A stretch of 64,000 nucleotides of DNA, from NCBI GenBank assembly GCA_910586395.1, contig CAJUFX010000011.1, forward strand, positions 1 to 64,000. Reading direction: 5' to 3'. This document shows positions 44,995-54,600 of the stretch, one piece after another; position 1 is the first letter of the stretch, and each line of letters begins with the position of its first letter. The DNA comes from an uncultured Bacteroidales bacterium (GTDB lineage: Bacteria; Bacteroidota; Bacteroidia; Bacteroidales; P3). The notes beneath the pieces were generated by a model. The model was not told the DNA's origin. It saw only the letters and a program-made list of their open reading frames with translations, and did no database searches. A program made the position numbers and the translations under genes.

Positions 44995-45010
44995 ACTTCT
45001 ATTCTATGCT

Positions 45011-45484
45011 TTACAAACTCTCTTTCAAATCCGTCAAAAACTTGCGCACGCGGTGCAAGCGTTGCAACAATTCCTCTTCGGCCGAATCCGCCACCAGCGG
45101 CTTTGCCTTCAATTTCTCTTTCGCGCCCTGCAACGTATAGCCCTCTTCCTTGACCCAATGGTAAATCTTATGGAAATAGGCGACGTCGGTCGGTGTGAAA
45201 AGCCGGTTGCCCTTGCGGTTGCGGTTCGGCGATATCACTTCGAACTCCTTGTCCCAAAAACGAATCAGGGAGGTATTGACGTTAAACATCGCGGCCACCT
45301 CGCCTATCGTGTAGAACAATTTGCCGGGCGGCAACGCGACGGCAACGGACCGGTCCGCAGACGCGGCCACCGTCACGGCCGGTTCTTCCGCTTTTTCCAC
45401 CGCAAGCGGGCGTTCCGACCCCGCCGGCTCAACCGCTTCCGCCGAAGCCTCCCGATTATATCCGATCCATTCCTCCATATGCAA
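45011..45484 (-). CDS. MerR family transcriptional regulator
   Basis: The 157-residue protein has a MerR winged helix-turn-helix in its middle (FYTIGEVAAMFNVNTSLIRFWDKEF through NRLFTPTDVAYFHKIYHWVKEEGYTL). A short coiled C-terminus follows (LLQRLHRVRKFLTDL). The first 50 residues are Ala/Glu/Val-rich and unstructured. There is no effector domain. Homologous genes beside M23 peptidases are common in Bacteroidota; the regulon is unknown. Its start is 3 bases past the peptidase stop. MEEW two codons inside is an alternative start. Confidence 0.88.
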   Translation of the reverse strand: MHMEEWIGYNREASAEAVEPAGSERPLAVEKAEEPAVTVAASADRSVAVALPPGKLFYTIGEVAAMFNVNTSLIRFWDKEFEVISPNRNRKGNRLFTPTDVAYFHKIYHWVKEEGYTLQGAKEKLKAKPLVADSAEEELLQRLHRVRKFLTDLKESL

Positions 45485-45487
45485 CGC

Positions 45488-46486
45488 CTACGACAAACTT
45501 TGGTTGATTTCACGCGATTTCTCCAGAATCTCCAGATATTCTTCGGGCGAAATATCGATAAAGAAATAATAGACGGGATTGACATGCTTGCCGTTCACGT
45601 GCACCTCGTAATGCAGGTGCGGCCCGGTGGCGTAACCGCTCGTACCGACGGTACCGAGCTTGTCGCCGCGCTTGACTTTCATGCCCTGCCGTACCGCAAG
45701 TTTGTCCATGTGGGCGTAAAGCGTCTTATAGCCGAAACCGTGGTTCACGACGCAGCATACGCCGTAGCCCGTAAAACCCGGCATGTTCGCGCCGGCCTTT
45801 TCCACCACGCCGTCGCCCGTGGCATAGATGGGCACGCCGCGCGCGGCCGTGATGTCGATGCCCGTATGATGCCGCAGATTCTTGAATATCGGGTGGTAAC
45901 GCGGCCCATACCCCGAAACGACGCGCCCGTCCTTCTTGTTGACCGGCAGAATGGCCGGCATGTGTTCCAGACGTTGCTGCTTGGTTTTGGCCATTTCATA
46001 GACCGAATCCAACGAAACCGACTGCGCGTAAATCGCGGAAGCCAAGGCGTCGGCCTTATAGGACGTCTCGCTGATCATCTTGCCCATGGCGTTATCGGCA
46101 TAGCGGCTGTAGTCGCGGTACAATTCCTTGGTCTGATGCGGCGGTTCGGCATCAAAGATAATGCGGTACAGGTTGCGGTCGCGCTGCTGCAAATCTTCCA
46201 AAACCTCCGTCAACTGGTCGAGCCGACGGTCCAGATAGCGGTACTGCACCGCGCTTTCGTACAAGTCGTGGCGGATGCGGCGTTCCTTGGGGCCTTCGAG
46301 AAAATAATACGAAACCAGCAACGCCAAGCCGAAAAACAACGCGGCCGTCAGGACATAACCCGACATCTTCACGATACGGTCGGTCCAACTCGGTTTGTGT
46401 TGGGTCACCGTCAGCGAAGAAGCGTCGATGTAAAGCCGTTCTTTTTTCTTAGCGCGCATCGGTTTTTCGGTTAGATGTTTTGCCAT
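45488..46486 (-). CDS. M23 family metallopeptidase
   Basis: The 332-residue protein has a short cytoplasmic tail, one membrane span (about 42-62), a periplasmic coiled-coil (about 70-175) and a LytM domain. The zinc ligands appear as HTGID (His207, Asp211) and HLH (His290, His292), all present, so it is probably an active peptidoglycan endopeptidase rather than an EnvC-like activator. It would act in cell-wall growth or separation and is coexpressed with the downstream merR-type gene. Confidence 0.92.
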   Translation of the reverse strand: MAKHLTEKPMRAKKKERLYIDASSLTVTQHKPSWTDRIVKMSGYVLTAALFFGLALLVSYYFLEGPKERRIRHDLYESAVQYRYLDRRLDQLTEVLEDLQQRDRNLYRIIFDAEPPHQTKELYRDYSRYADNAMGKMISETSYKADALASAIYAQSVSLDSVYEMAKTKQQRLEHMPAILPVNKKDGRVVSGYGPRYHPIFKNLRHHTGIDITAARGVPIYATGDGVVEKAGANMPGFTGYGVCCVVNHGFGYKTLYAHMDKLAVRQGMKVKRGDKLGTVGTSGYATGPHLHYEVHVNGKHVNPVYYFFIDISPEEYLEILEKSREINQSLS

Positions 46487-46514
46487 TGACGATCGTACGT
46501 CCGGGACGTCATCC

Positions 46515-49160
46515 TCAGGCGTTCGGCGCCGCCTGCAATTTGTTCAACAGCATCGCGGCCGCTTCCTTAAGGCCTTCGGCCCGGCTGCCCACGGCCGACG
46601 CGAAAAACGGTTGCCCGCCGCCGCTGCCGCCTATGGCCGCCGCGGCTTCCTTGATGAGTTTGCCGGCGTGATAGCCTTGCTTGACAAGTTCGTCCCCCAA
46701 CATGAGGTAGATGCCGGGCTTGCCGTCCGACAACCCCGTAATGAGGCATACGCCGTCGGCCAACTGTTTGCGGAGCGCGGTACAGAGGTTGCGGCTGATT
46801 TCGGCCGGATAATCGCGTTCGATCCGGATCAGCGGCATGTTGCCAAAGCGTTCCCGACGTTCGAACCAGTATTCGGCCAAATGATGCACACGGTCGTTGA
46901 TGTGCATCTCTATCTCTTTTTTCAATTTGGTGTTGCCGTCCAACATTTTTTTGACGCCCACGGCGACGTCCGGCCCTGTTTTAAGGACTTCCCTGATTCC
47001 CTGCAACGTATCGACGATATTGAACAGGTAGCGTTGCGCCGCTCCGGCCGCCACGGCCTCGATTCGCCGCACGCCGGCCGCCACGGCCCCCTCGCTGATA
47101 ATCTTGAAGACACCGATCTCGCCCGTGGCTCTGACGTGCGTACCGCCGCAGAGTTCCACCGACGGCCCGTATTTGATGACGCGCACCCGGTCGCCATATT
47201 TCTCGCTGAACAATGCCATCGCGCCCATTTCACGCGCCTGGTCGATCGGTAACTCGCGGTGCTCCTCCAACGGCACGTTTTGGCGGATCATATGATTGAC
47301 GCGGTTCTCCACCTCGCGGATTTCGCCGGCCGTCATCTTCTGGAAATGCGAAAAGTCGAAGCGCAACGAGATTTCGTTGACCTGCGAGCCTTTCTGTTCC
47401 ACATGCGTGCCCAACACCTCGCGCAAAGCGTGGTGCATAAGGTGCGTGGCCGTATGGTGACAGGCCGCCTGCTGCCTTAGGCCGTTCTCCACCACCAGGC
47501 GGAAACGCGCCGACGGGTCGGCCGGCAACCGGTCGGTCCAATGGATAATCAGTTTGTTTTCCTTGCGCGTGTCGCGCACGTCTATGCGTTCGGCTTCGGT
47601 ACCGTCGGCCGACAGGGCCGCGATATAACCCCGGTCGCCGGCCTGGCCGCCCGACTCGGCGTAGAACGGCGTCTGTTCGAACACAAGCTGGAACTGCTCC
47701 TTGCCTTTCTTATTGACCCGGCGGTACCGCAACAGCCGGCTTTCAATCTCCAAGTCGTCATAGCCGACAAAACGGCATTCGCCGCCCGCATGCACTTCCA
47801 CCCAATCGTCGGAAGTAACCTCGGCCGCGTTGCGCGAACGGTCTTTCTGCTGTTGCAGGCATTTTTCAAAGCCGGGCAGATCGACCCCCAAGCCCTGTTC
47901 CTTGAGAATCAACTCGGTCAAGTCTATCGGGAAGCCGTAGGTATCGTACAGCGTAAAGGCGTCTTCGCCGCTGATGGCCTGCTGTTTTTGCGCGCGCGTC
48001 TTTTCCATGACCTGCGTGAGCAACTTGATGCCGGTCTCCAACGTTTTGAGAAACGCGTTCTCCTCTTCCTCCACCACCTTTTCGATAAGCGTCCGCTGAC
48101 GGCACAATTCAGGGAAAGCCGCGCCCATCTGCTCGCTGAGCCCCGGCACGAGTTTGTACATGAACGCCTCCTTAAGGCCGAGGAACGTATAACCGTAACG
48201 GACGGCGCGCCGCAAAATACGGCGGATGACGTAACCGGCCTTATTGTTGGACGGCAGTTGCCCGTCGGCTATCGCGAACGAGACGGCGCGGATGTGGTCG
48301 GCGATGACGCGCATCGCGATGTCGGCCTCCCGGTCCTGTCCGTAGGGCTTGCCCGCCATTTTGGCGATGGCCTGGATCAACGGCTGGAACACATCGGTAT
48401 CGTAGTTCGACCGCTTGCCCTGCAACACCATGCAGAGCCGTTCGAAGCCCATGCCCGTATCGACGTGTTTGTTCGGCAGTTCCTCCAAATGACCGTCGGC
48501 CTTGCGGTTGAACTGCATGAAAACGAGGTTCCAAATCTCGATGACTTGCGGATGGTCGTGGTTGACCAAATCTTTGCCCGGTACCGCCGCCTTTTCTTCG
48601 GGCGTGCGGATATCGACGTGGATTTCCGAACAGGGCCCGCAGGGACCGGTCTCGCCCATTTCCCAAAAGTTATCCTTCTTGTTGCCGAACAGGATGCGGT
48701 CTTCCGCTACATGTTCAAGCCAATCGTTATAGGCCTCCATGTCTTTGGCCGTGCCGTCGCGTTCGTCGCCGCCGAAAACCGTCACATAAAGGCAATCCTT
48801 GTCGATGCCGACCGTTTCGGTCAGGAATTCCCAGGCGAACGCGATGGCCTCTTTCTTGAAATAGTCGCCGAACGACCAGTTGCCCAACATCTCGAACATC
48901 GTATGATGATACGTGTCGTGCCCCACTTCCTCCAAGTCGTTGTGCTTGCCCGAAACGCGCAGGCACTTCTGGCTGTCGGCCACGCGCGGCCACTGCCGCG
49001 GCATGTTGCCGAGAAAAATATCCTTGAACTGGTTCATGCCCGCGTTCGTAAACATCAACGTGGGGTCGTTCTTGATGACCATCGGCGCCGACGGCACTAT
49101 ATGGTGGCCTTTCTGCGTGAAAAACGCCAGAAAAGCCGCTCTGATTTCCTGTGAAGTCAT
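46515..49160 (-). CDS. alaS: Alanine--tRNA ligase
   Basis: With the ATG at 49160 the protein has 881 residues and starts MTSQEIRAAFLAFFTQKGHHIVPSA, the standard class II catalytic N-terminus. The editing domain carries HTATHLMHHAL and CGGTHVRATGEIG zinc-binding motifs. The C-terminal C-Ala domain ends with GGGQPFFASAVG. A frame from 49226 would start in the promoter region. It leads the alaS-M23-merR-gpmA-aspS series. Confidence 0.96.
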   Translation of the reverse strand: MTSQEIRAAFLAFFTQKGHHIVPSAPMVIKNDPTLMFTNAGMNQFKDIFLGNMPRQWPRVADSQKCLRVSGKHNDLEEVGHDTYHHTMFEMLGNWSFGDYFKKEAIAFAWEFLTETVGIDKDCLYVTVFGGDERDGTAKDMEAYNDWLEHVAEDRILFGNKKDNFWEMGETGPCGPCSEIHVDIRTPEEKAAVPGKDLVNHDHPQVIEIWNLVFMQFNRKADGHLEELPNKHVDTGMGFERLCMVLQGKRSNYDTDVFQPLIQAIAKMAGKPYGQDREADIAMRVIADHIRAVSFAIADGQLPSNNKAGYVIRRILRRAVRYGYTFLGLKEAFMYKLVPGLSEQMGAAFPELCRQRTLIEKVVEEEENAFLKTLETGIKLLTQVMEKTRAQKQQAISGEDAFTLYDTYGFPIDLTELILKEQGLGVDLPGFEKCLQQQKDRSRNAAEVTSDDWVEVHAGGECRFVGYDDLEIESRLLRYRRVNKKGKEQFQLVFEQTPFYAESGGQAGDRGYIAALSADGTEAERIDVRDTRKENKLIIHWTDRLPADPSARFRLVVENGLRQQAACHHTATHLMHHALREVLGTHVEQKGSQVNEISLRFDFSHFQKMTAGEIREVENRVNHMIRQNVPLEEHRELPIDQAREMGAMALFSEKYGDRVRVIKYGPSVELCGGTHVRATGEIGVFKIISEGAVAAGVRRIEAVAAGAAQRYLFNIVDTLQGIREVLKTGPDVAVGVKKMLDGNTKLKKEIEMHINDRVHHLAEYWFERRERFGNMPLIRIERDYPAEISRNLCTALRKQLADGVCLITGLSDGKPGIYLMLGDELVKQGYHAGKLIKEAAAAIGGSGGGQPFFASAVGSRAEGLKEAAAMLLNKLQAAPNA

Positions 49161-49187
49161 GTTTCGTCTAAAGTAACAATCAACCTG

Positions 49188-49195
49188 CGAAGATA
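49188..49195 (-). promoter_or_regulatory. -7-like box for alaS
   Basis: The minus strand reads TATCTTCG, one mismatch from TAnnTTTG, 28 bases upstream of the alaS ATG. Confidence 0.35.
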
Positions 49196-49207
49196 CGAAA
49201 AATTCGC

Positions 49208-49215
49208 TAACTTTG
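49208..49215 (+). promoter_or_regulatory. Bacteroidota -7 promoter box for the 49244 gene
   Basis: TAACTTTG matches TAnnTTTG, 28 bases before the ATG, back to back with the alaS promoter. Confidence 0.5.
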
Positions 49216-49243
49216 CCATTCCTCACGTACCATACGTTGCGTC

Positions 49244-49840
49244 ATGAATAGAAAGATAGCCCTATACGCCTCCGCCGTCAATTTGGCCGCGGTAGCAGGT
49301 TTCGCCGTATCCATGCTCTTCCGTTTTGATTTCGGCAGTTACCTTTCTTCCATGTTCATCGCCTTGAGTTTTGTGCCGATGATGAGCGGATATGCCTTTT
49401 CGGCTGAAAAAGAGTCAAAGTCAGCCGGTTATGTGGCCGTCGCTTTCGCCTCGATATACGCCGCCATCATTTTATTGGTCTATTACGCGCAGTTGACGAC
49501 GGTCCGGTTGCAGGATCTGACGTCCGAGGCCTCCATACTGCTTGATTTCCAGCAATACGGATTGATGTTCAATTATGATTTGTTAGGATACGGCATCATG
49601 GCATTGGCCACCTTCTTTGCCGGCTTGACGATAAGCCCACAGACGAAAGCGGATAAAGGACTGAAATATATGCTTCTGATACATGGCGTGTTTTTCTTCT
49701 CCTGCCTGGTCATGCCTATGCTGGGGGTATTCAAGGCGGACAGCCCGGCCTGGACAGGCATCGCGGTATTGGAGTTCTGGTGTCTGTATTTCAGTTTCAT
49801 CGACCTCTTGTCATGGCGCTTTTTCAAACGACTTCGGTAA
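49244..49840 (+). CDS. Hypothetical six-span membrane protein
   Basis: The 198-residue protein has about six hydrophobic segments, with polar loops SAEKESKSAG and SPQTKADKG. No domain is recognised. It starts with MNRKIALYASAVNLAAVAGFAVSMLF. It has its own promoter. Its last 30 bases overlap the end of the convergent RhuM gene, suggesting the latter arrived by an event that used this 3' end. Function unknown. Confidence 0.75.
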   Translation: MNRKIALYASAVNLAAVAGFAVSMLFRFDFGSYLSSMFIALSFVPMMSGYAFSAEKESKSAGYVAVAFASIYAAIILLVYYAQLTTVRLQDLTSEASILLDFQQYGLMFNYDLLGYGIMALATFFAGLTISPQTKADKGLKYMLLIHGVFFFSCLVMPMLGVFKADSPAWTGIAVLEFWCLYFSFIDLLSWRFFKRLR

Positions 49841-50860
49841 TGGTAATAAATCGCATCCCATGTTCAATTTATCAAAATCGCTACGAAATAATCTATCTTG
49901 TATAATTCTATACTTCTCAAACTCTGTCTCTGCAAATTCTTTGGCATATTCATGGCTAATTTTCCCAGCATGGTCAAGCAATGGCCTCTCATCACTGGTC
50001 AGGTAGGCATCTATTCGTTTTACCCAATCTTCCATCGTCATCGGTATATGCCGTTTTGCCCTGCTTTCCGCAAATTCAAGCACAGCCGTAACTATCCGCC
50101 CCATATCTTCCAACTCATTTTGTTTTAGATAGTTCTTGGCTATCCCGACATCGGTTTTTACTATTTTTCCGTCCGGTGCATTTTCCCAAGATGTCAGTCC
50201 CATGTGCTCCTTTTCGGCATCTGCACGTTCCACTATCAATTCCGCAGCCGTGTGTTCGTGGACGGCATAATGCATTTTATTCTGTATTTTTCTAAAAAAC
50301 AATTTTGTAGTAGGTGCCTCTTTGTTATAGTCAATACTCGTGGCGTAAATATCTGTAAGTTTCTGGTAAAAACGCCGTTCAGACAAACGGATTTCCCGTA
50401 TTTCCGCAAGCAAGTGTTCAAAATAGTCTTCATTCAGGAAAGTACCGTTCTCCATTCGCTTTTTGTCAATCACATAACCACGCAAAGAGAATTGACGAAG
50501 TACGAAGGTACACCATTGACGAAATTGGGTCGCACGGATTGAATTTACTCTATATCCCACAGAGATAATGGCATCAAGGTTGTAAAACTCCATCGTCCGA
50601 CGAATAGTTCGGTTTCCTTCTTTTTGAACTATTTCCATTTTGGAAATAGTTGACTCATGGTTAAGTTCCCCTTCGGAAAAAATATTGGCAAGATGTTTGT
50701 TAATGGCTGGTACTCCAACATCAAACAATTGAGCCATCGCTTTCTGCGTAGCCCATACCGTTTCATTTTTATAAAATACCTGAACACCTTCCTCTTTCCC
50801 CGCCGCCACAAAAGTCAGGAACTCCACCGTACTGTTTCGTATTTCAAACTTATTATCCAT
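49811..50860 (-). CDS. RhuM family protein
   Basis: The 349-residue protein matches the RhuM (virulence protein) family: VWATQKAMAQLFDVGVPAINKHLANIF is the N-terminal DNA-binding-like motif. ISVGYRVNSIRATQFRQWCTFVLRQFSLRGYVIDKKRM is the family core, followed by SERRFYQKLTDIYATSIDYN. The gene is visibly more AT-rich than its neighbours, including its upstream region, and uses different codons, indicating horizontal transfer. RhuM genes often lie in restriction-modification or island regions, but none is here. Molecular function is not established. Confidence 0.85.
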   Translation of the reverse strand: MDNKFEIRNSTVEFLTFVAAGKEEGVQVFYKNETVWATQKAMAQLFDVGVPAINKHLANIFSEGELNHESTISKMEIVQKEGNRTIRRTMEFYNLDAIISVGYRVNSIRATQFRQWCTFVLRQFSLRGYVIDKKRMENGTFLNEDYFEHLLAEIREIRLSERRFYQKLTDIYATSIDYNKEAPTTKLFFRKIQNKMHYAVHEHTAAELIVERADAEKEHMGLTSWENAPDGKIVKTDVGIAKNYLKQNELEDMGRIVTAVLEFAESRAKRHIPMTMEDWVKRIDAYLTSDERPLLDHAGKISHEYAKEFAETEFEKYRIIQDRLFRSDFDKLNMGCDLLPLPKSFEKAP

Positions 50861-50867
50861 AACAAAA

Positions 50868-50875
50868 CAAATTTA
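50868..50875 (-). promoter_or_regulatory. -7-like box for the RhuM gene
   Basis: The minus strand reads TAAATTTG, matching TAnnTTTG, 7 bases upstream of the ATG. The leader would be extremely short, so this may be chance in AT-rich sequence. Confidence 0.3.
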
Positions 50876-50995
50876 ACGAAAAGCTATAAATCTCTTTAGA
50901 ACTAATCCTAAATTTTCCTTAATCACTATAAAAATCTTTCACTATCAAATAGGTAAGCAACCTTAGATTTTCAAATCGACATATATTTCCTTGTT

Positions 50996-51646
50996 TTACA
51001 ACAAATTAAGGATTTCGGAGGGATGGGCGACGATGTGGCAGGCACCGGCGGCGCGGAGTTCGGCCTCGGGACGGAAGCCCCAAAGCACGCCGACCGACGT
51101 GAGGCCGCTGCGGCGCGCCGTCTCCATATCGACGGCCGAATCGCCGACGTAAAGCGTTTGTTCCGCCGGCACGTCCAGTTCGCGCAGGAGGTCGTGGACG
51201 ATGGCCGGGTCGGGCTTGACCGGCGCGCCGGGGCGTTGTCCATAGACGCAGCCGAACAGGCCGGAGCCGAAATAGTGGCGCACGATTTCGACGGCCGCGG
51301 CATGGGGTTTGTTGGAAGCCACGGCGAGTTGCATACCGCGGGCGCGCAAGGCCCGCAACAGTTCGGGGATGCCGGCGTAGGGCGCGGTGGCGTCCATGTC
51401 GTGGCGGTTGTAGTAGTCTAAGAATTGTTGCAATGCGCCGGCCATGATTTCAGGTCGGCGCGCCGCCTCGGGCAAGGCCCGTTCCACGAGTTTGGCCACA
51501 CCGTCGCCGACCTTGAAGCGATAGTCGGGCACGGGATGGATGGGATAGCCCAGACGCGCGAGGACGGTGTTCATCGCGGCCGCCAGATCGGCCAACGTAT
51601 CGACCAACGTTCCGTCCAAATCAAAGATAACGAGTTTTGTAGTCAT
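50996..51646 (-). CDS. HAD-family phosphatase, phosphoglycolate phosphatase-like
   Basis: The 216-residue protein has the HAD nucleophile motif FDLDGTLVDT (Asp9, Asp11), a helical cap domain, a Thr/Ser motif II in AVASNKP, and the closing VGDSAVDMETARRSG with the acidic motif IV. It resembles Gph, which removes phosphoglycolate formed during repair of oxidised DNA ends. Following two recombination nuclease genes with a 15-base gap fits that role. Other sugar phosphates are possible substrates. Confidence 0.9.
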   Translation of the reverse strand: MTTKLVIFDLDGTLVDTLADLAAAMNTVLARLGYPIHPVPDYRFKVGDGVAKLVERALPEAARRPEIMAGALQQFLDYYNRHDMDATAPYAGIPELLRALRARGMQLAVASNKPHAAAVEIVRHYFGSGLFGCVYGQRPGAPVKPDPAIVHDLLRELDVPAEQTLYVGDSAVDMETARRSGLTSVGVLWGFRPEAELRAAGACHIVAHPSEILNLL

Positions 51647-51661
51647 ATTGTTTAACAGTCT

Positions 51662-54600
51662 TCAAAAAGCCGGGGCGGAAAGTTCTTCGGAAGCCGTCAC
51701 TTCCTTGACCTCGACCTTGACGGTTGACAGGTGGATGTAAACGAGGTAGGCGCGGACGGGCTTGGCGGTCATGCGGTACAGCAGGTCGCGGTAGGCCGCC
51801 ACCTGACGGACGTGTTCGGGCTGCGCCTCGCCGGTCTTGTAATCGATTACATAGAGGTCGTCAGGGCCTATGGCCACGCGGTCGGGACGGTATATCCGCC
51901 CGTCGCAACAGAGTTCGCGCTCGTTGTAGATGCAGTAGAGAGGCGAAAAACAGGCCTGCAACAGCGGATGCGCCAACACGGCTTCGACCTGCGCTACGGC
52001 GGCATCGGGCGTATAAACGGCATTGGGGGCTTCGCAGCCGTCGTCGGCCAAAGAGGGCGCCACGGCCGGCCATTGTTCCGCGACGACGGCTGCCACGGCC
52101 GCCCGGTCGAAACGGCGGGCGTCGGAAATGCCGCTCAGCAGGCGATGGATGAATTCGCCCCAAATCCGTTCGGGACGCTTGGCCGCTTCACGATAACTGA
52201 AAGCCGGTTCGAAGCGCGGCATCCAGTCGGTCTGCCGGGCGGCCGCGAGCCGCCGCGCCGCCTGCCCGCCGGCCACAGCACCGGCAACACCGGCAACACC
52301 GGCATTGGCAACATCGCCCCCGACCGGCGTACCAACCTCCGCCCTATCGGCAACCTCAACCCGCGATAAGGCGACCTCCGCCCTACCGGCAGCCCCAGCC
52401 TCAACCCCGGCCTCGGCCGGCGAGGCGGGCGCGGCGGCCGAAGCCCCCTTGGCCTTGGGTTCAGCCTCCGTCCACTCGCTTTCATCGGCTAAATAAGCCG
52501 GATAACGTTCCGTAAACCGCGCCCAATAGCGGTTCTCGGCATAGGCGCCGCTGCGTGCGACCTCCTTGCTCAGCACATAGAGCTTTTTCCGCGGCCGCGT
52601 CGTCGTAACATACAGCATATTGATGCGGTCGATGACCGCTTTCACGGACTCGGTTTCCGCCTCCGCCCGCGCCGCCTCATCGACGGTCTGCGCCATCGCG
52701 TCCTTGACCGACAGCAGCCCGACCGGCAAACCCGCCGCCCCGGAAGAAGTCTCGTCCGCTTCCGCTTGGTTCAACTGCGTCCAAACCCAACCTTCGTTCC
52801 GCGGCGCGTCAGACGCAAACGCATAGATGACCACCGGATATTCCAAGCCCTTGGACTTGTGCACGGTCGTAACCCGGACGGCATCGCGTTGCCCGCCCGC
52901 CGTCTGCAACATGCTCTTTTCCGCCCAACCGTCTTCCCATTCCCGCACGAAATCCGCCTCGGCGCGCAGGCCCGACCGTTGCACCACATCCATGAACGAC
53001 AGCACATATTGGTCGGCCTCCGCCCGCAAATTCCAAGTCCGCAAAATATGCTGCAGCTTGTCGTAAAGGCTGCGGCCGCTGCGCGCCAAACCGCGCAGAT
53101 AACGCAAGCGCCGGGTCAGCGTTTCGTCGTCCGAAGCCGAACCGCCGCCCGAAACGTCGCCCGCCTCCCCGGCCTGCCGGGTCATAAACCACTGCAATTT
53201 CCGGCGGGCGGTTTCCGAACGCGGCGCGCCCATATAACGCAAGGCCGCCACCAGCAGGCGGACCGTCAAGGAAGTGCGCAACAGCAGGCTGCTGTCCGTA
53301 TCGACCTTGACGCCGTTTTCTACCAGGCAGGACGAGACAAGATTGACGCGGTCGTTGCGCGTGCACAAAACGGCCACCTCGCCCGGCTCATGATGCCGCA
53401 AAATGGCCTGTATCAGCCGGACATTCCATGCCTCGTAGGTCTCCGGCGCGGCCGCTTCCACCGCCTCCCCGGAAGCCGCCGAAACCCCATCCGCCAAGCC
53501 GTCCGCCGCTCCGGAAGCCGAAGCCGCGGCCGTCTTCTCATAGAAACAGACGCGCACGGCCTGCGGATTTTCGGCCGGCAGACACGCCGTTTCCGTCTTG
53601 TAATACTGTTCGTGCGCCGCGTAAATCCGTTGCAACCGCTGCCGCACCGCTTCCCATGCGGGCACGGCATCCGCCTTTTCCGGCTCAAATTCTTCCAACA
53701 GAAAACGGTAAAACAGATTGTTGAACGCGATGATACCGGCTTCCGACCGCCAATTGGAGACCAATTGCTCGTTTTGCGCCAAAGCCGTATCCTCGCGCAA
53801 GGCCAACATCTGTTCCACATTGGCCGAACGGAACCGGTAAATCGATTGTTTGGGGTCACCCACCACCATGTTCCAATCGCCCGAAGCGCGGTTGTTGTCA
53901 ATGAGCGGCAACAGGTTCTCCCACTGCAGCGTGGACGTGTCCTGAAACTCATCCACGAGGATATGGCGATAGACGGCGCCGACCCTTTCGTACAGATAGG
54001 GCACGTCGGTCTGCGCTAAGAGCCCGTGGATTTTGCGGTTGAATTCCGAAATCGGCACGCGGCCCTCCGCCTGTTGCATCCGGCCCTTCAAGTCATCCGC
54101 CCGCTTCATGAGCGCGAGCGCATACAGATGCTTTTCCAACGCGGCCTCATAGACGTAACGCGCCGTATCCAAGGCTTGCAGACGGTCGTAATGGCGTTGT
54201 ATGCCGGCGGCCGCTTCGGTGCGGGACGCATCGGACAGAAAGCCCTTTTCCACGCTTTTGCGCCAGGTGGCCTTTTCCGCGCCCTCCAAAAACGCCCGCA
54301 AGACCGCGCGGCCATCCCGCAAAGGGTTCTTGAAAAACGTCCAGAAGCCGCGCGACTTACCCTGAAAATCATCGGCCTCCAAATTTTCGGCCCGGATCAA
54401 ATCCGTCAGTTCGGTATAAATGGCCAAAGCCGCCTTTTCGCAGGCGCGCCGGCGTTTGGCAAAACCTTCGATGTCCTGCAACAGCACCGCTTCGTCACAG
54501 GCCGACAACAGCCGCAGCCTCTCTTCGCTCTTTTCCTCGAACGCCATACCCAACACGCGGTTCAAGGCCGGCGTGATTTCCATGCGCCCCTTGTCTTCGT

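Noticed and set aside
42835..45153. A 772-codon plus-strand frame opposite aspS and gpmA
   Set aside because: It is a shadow of two certain genes; its composition is His/Arg/Gln-rich with no family match.
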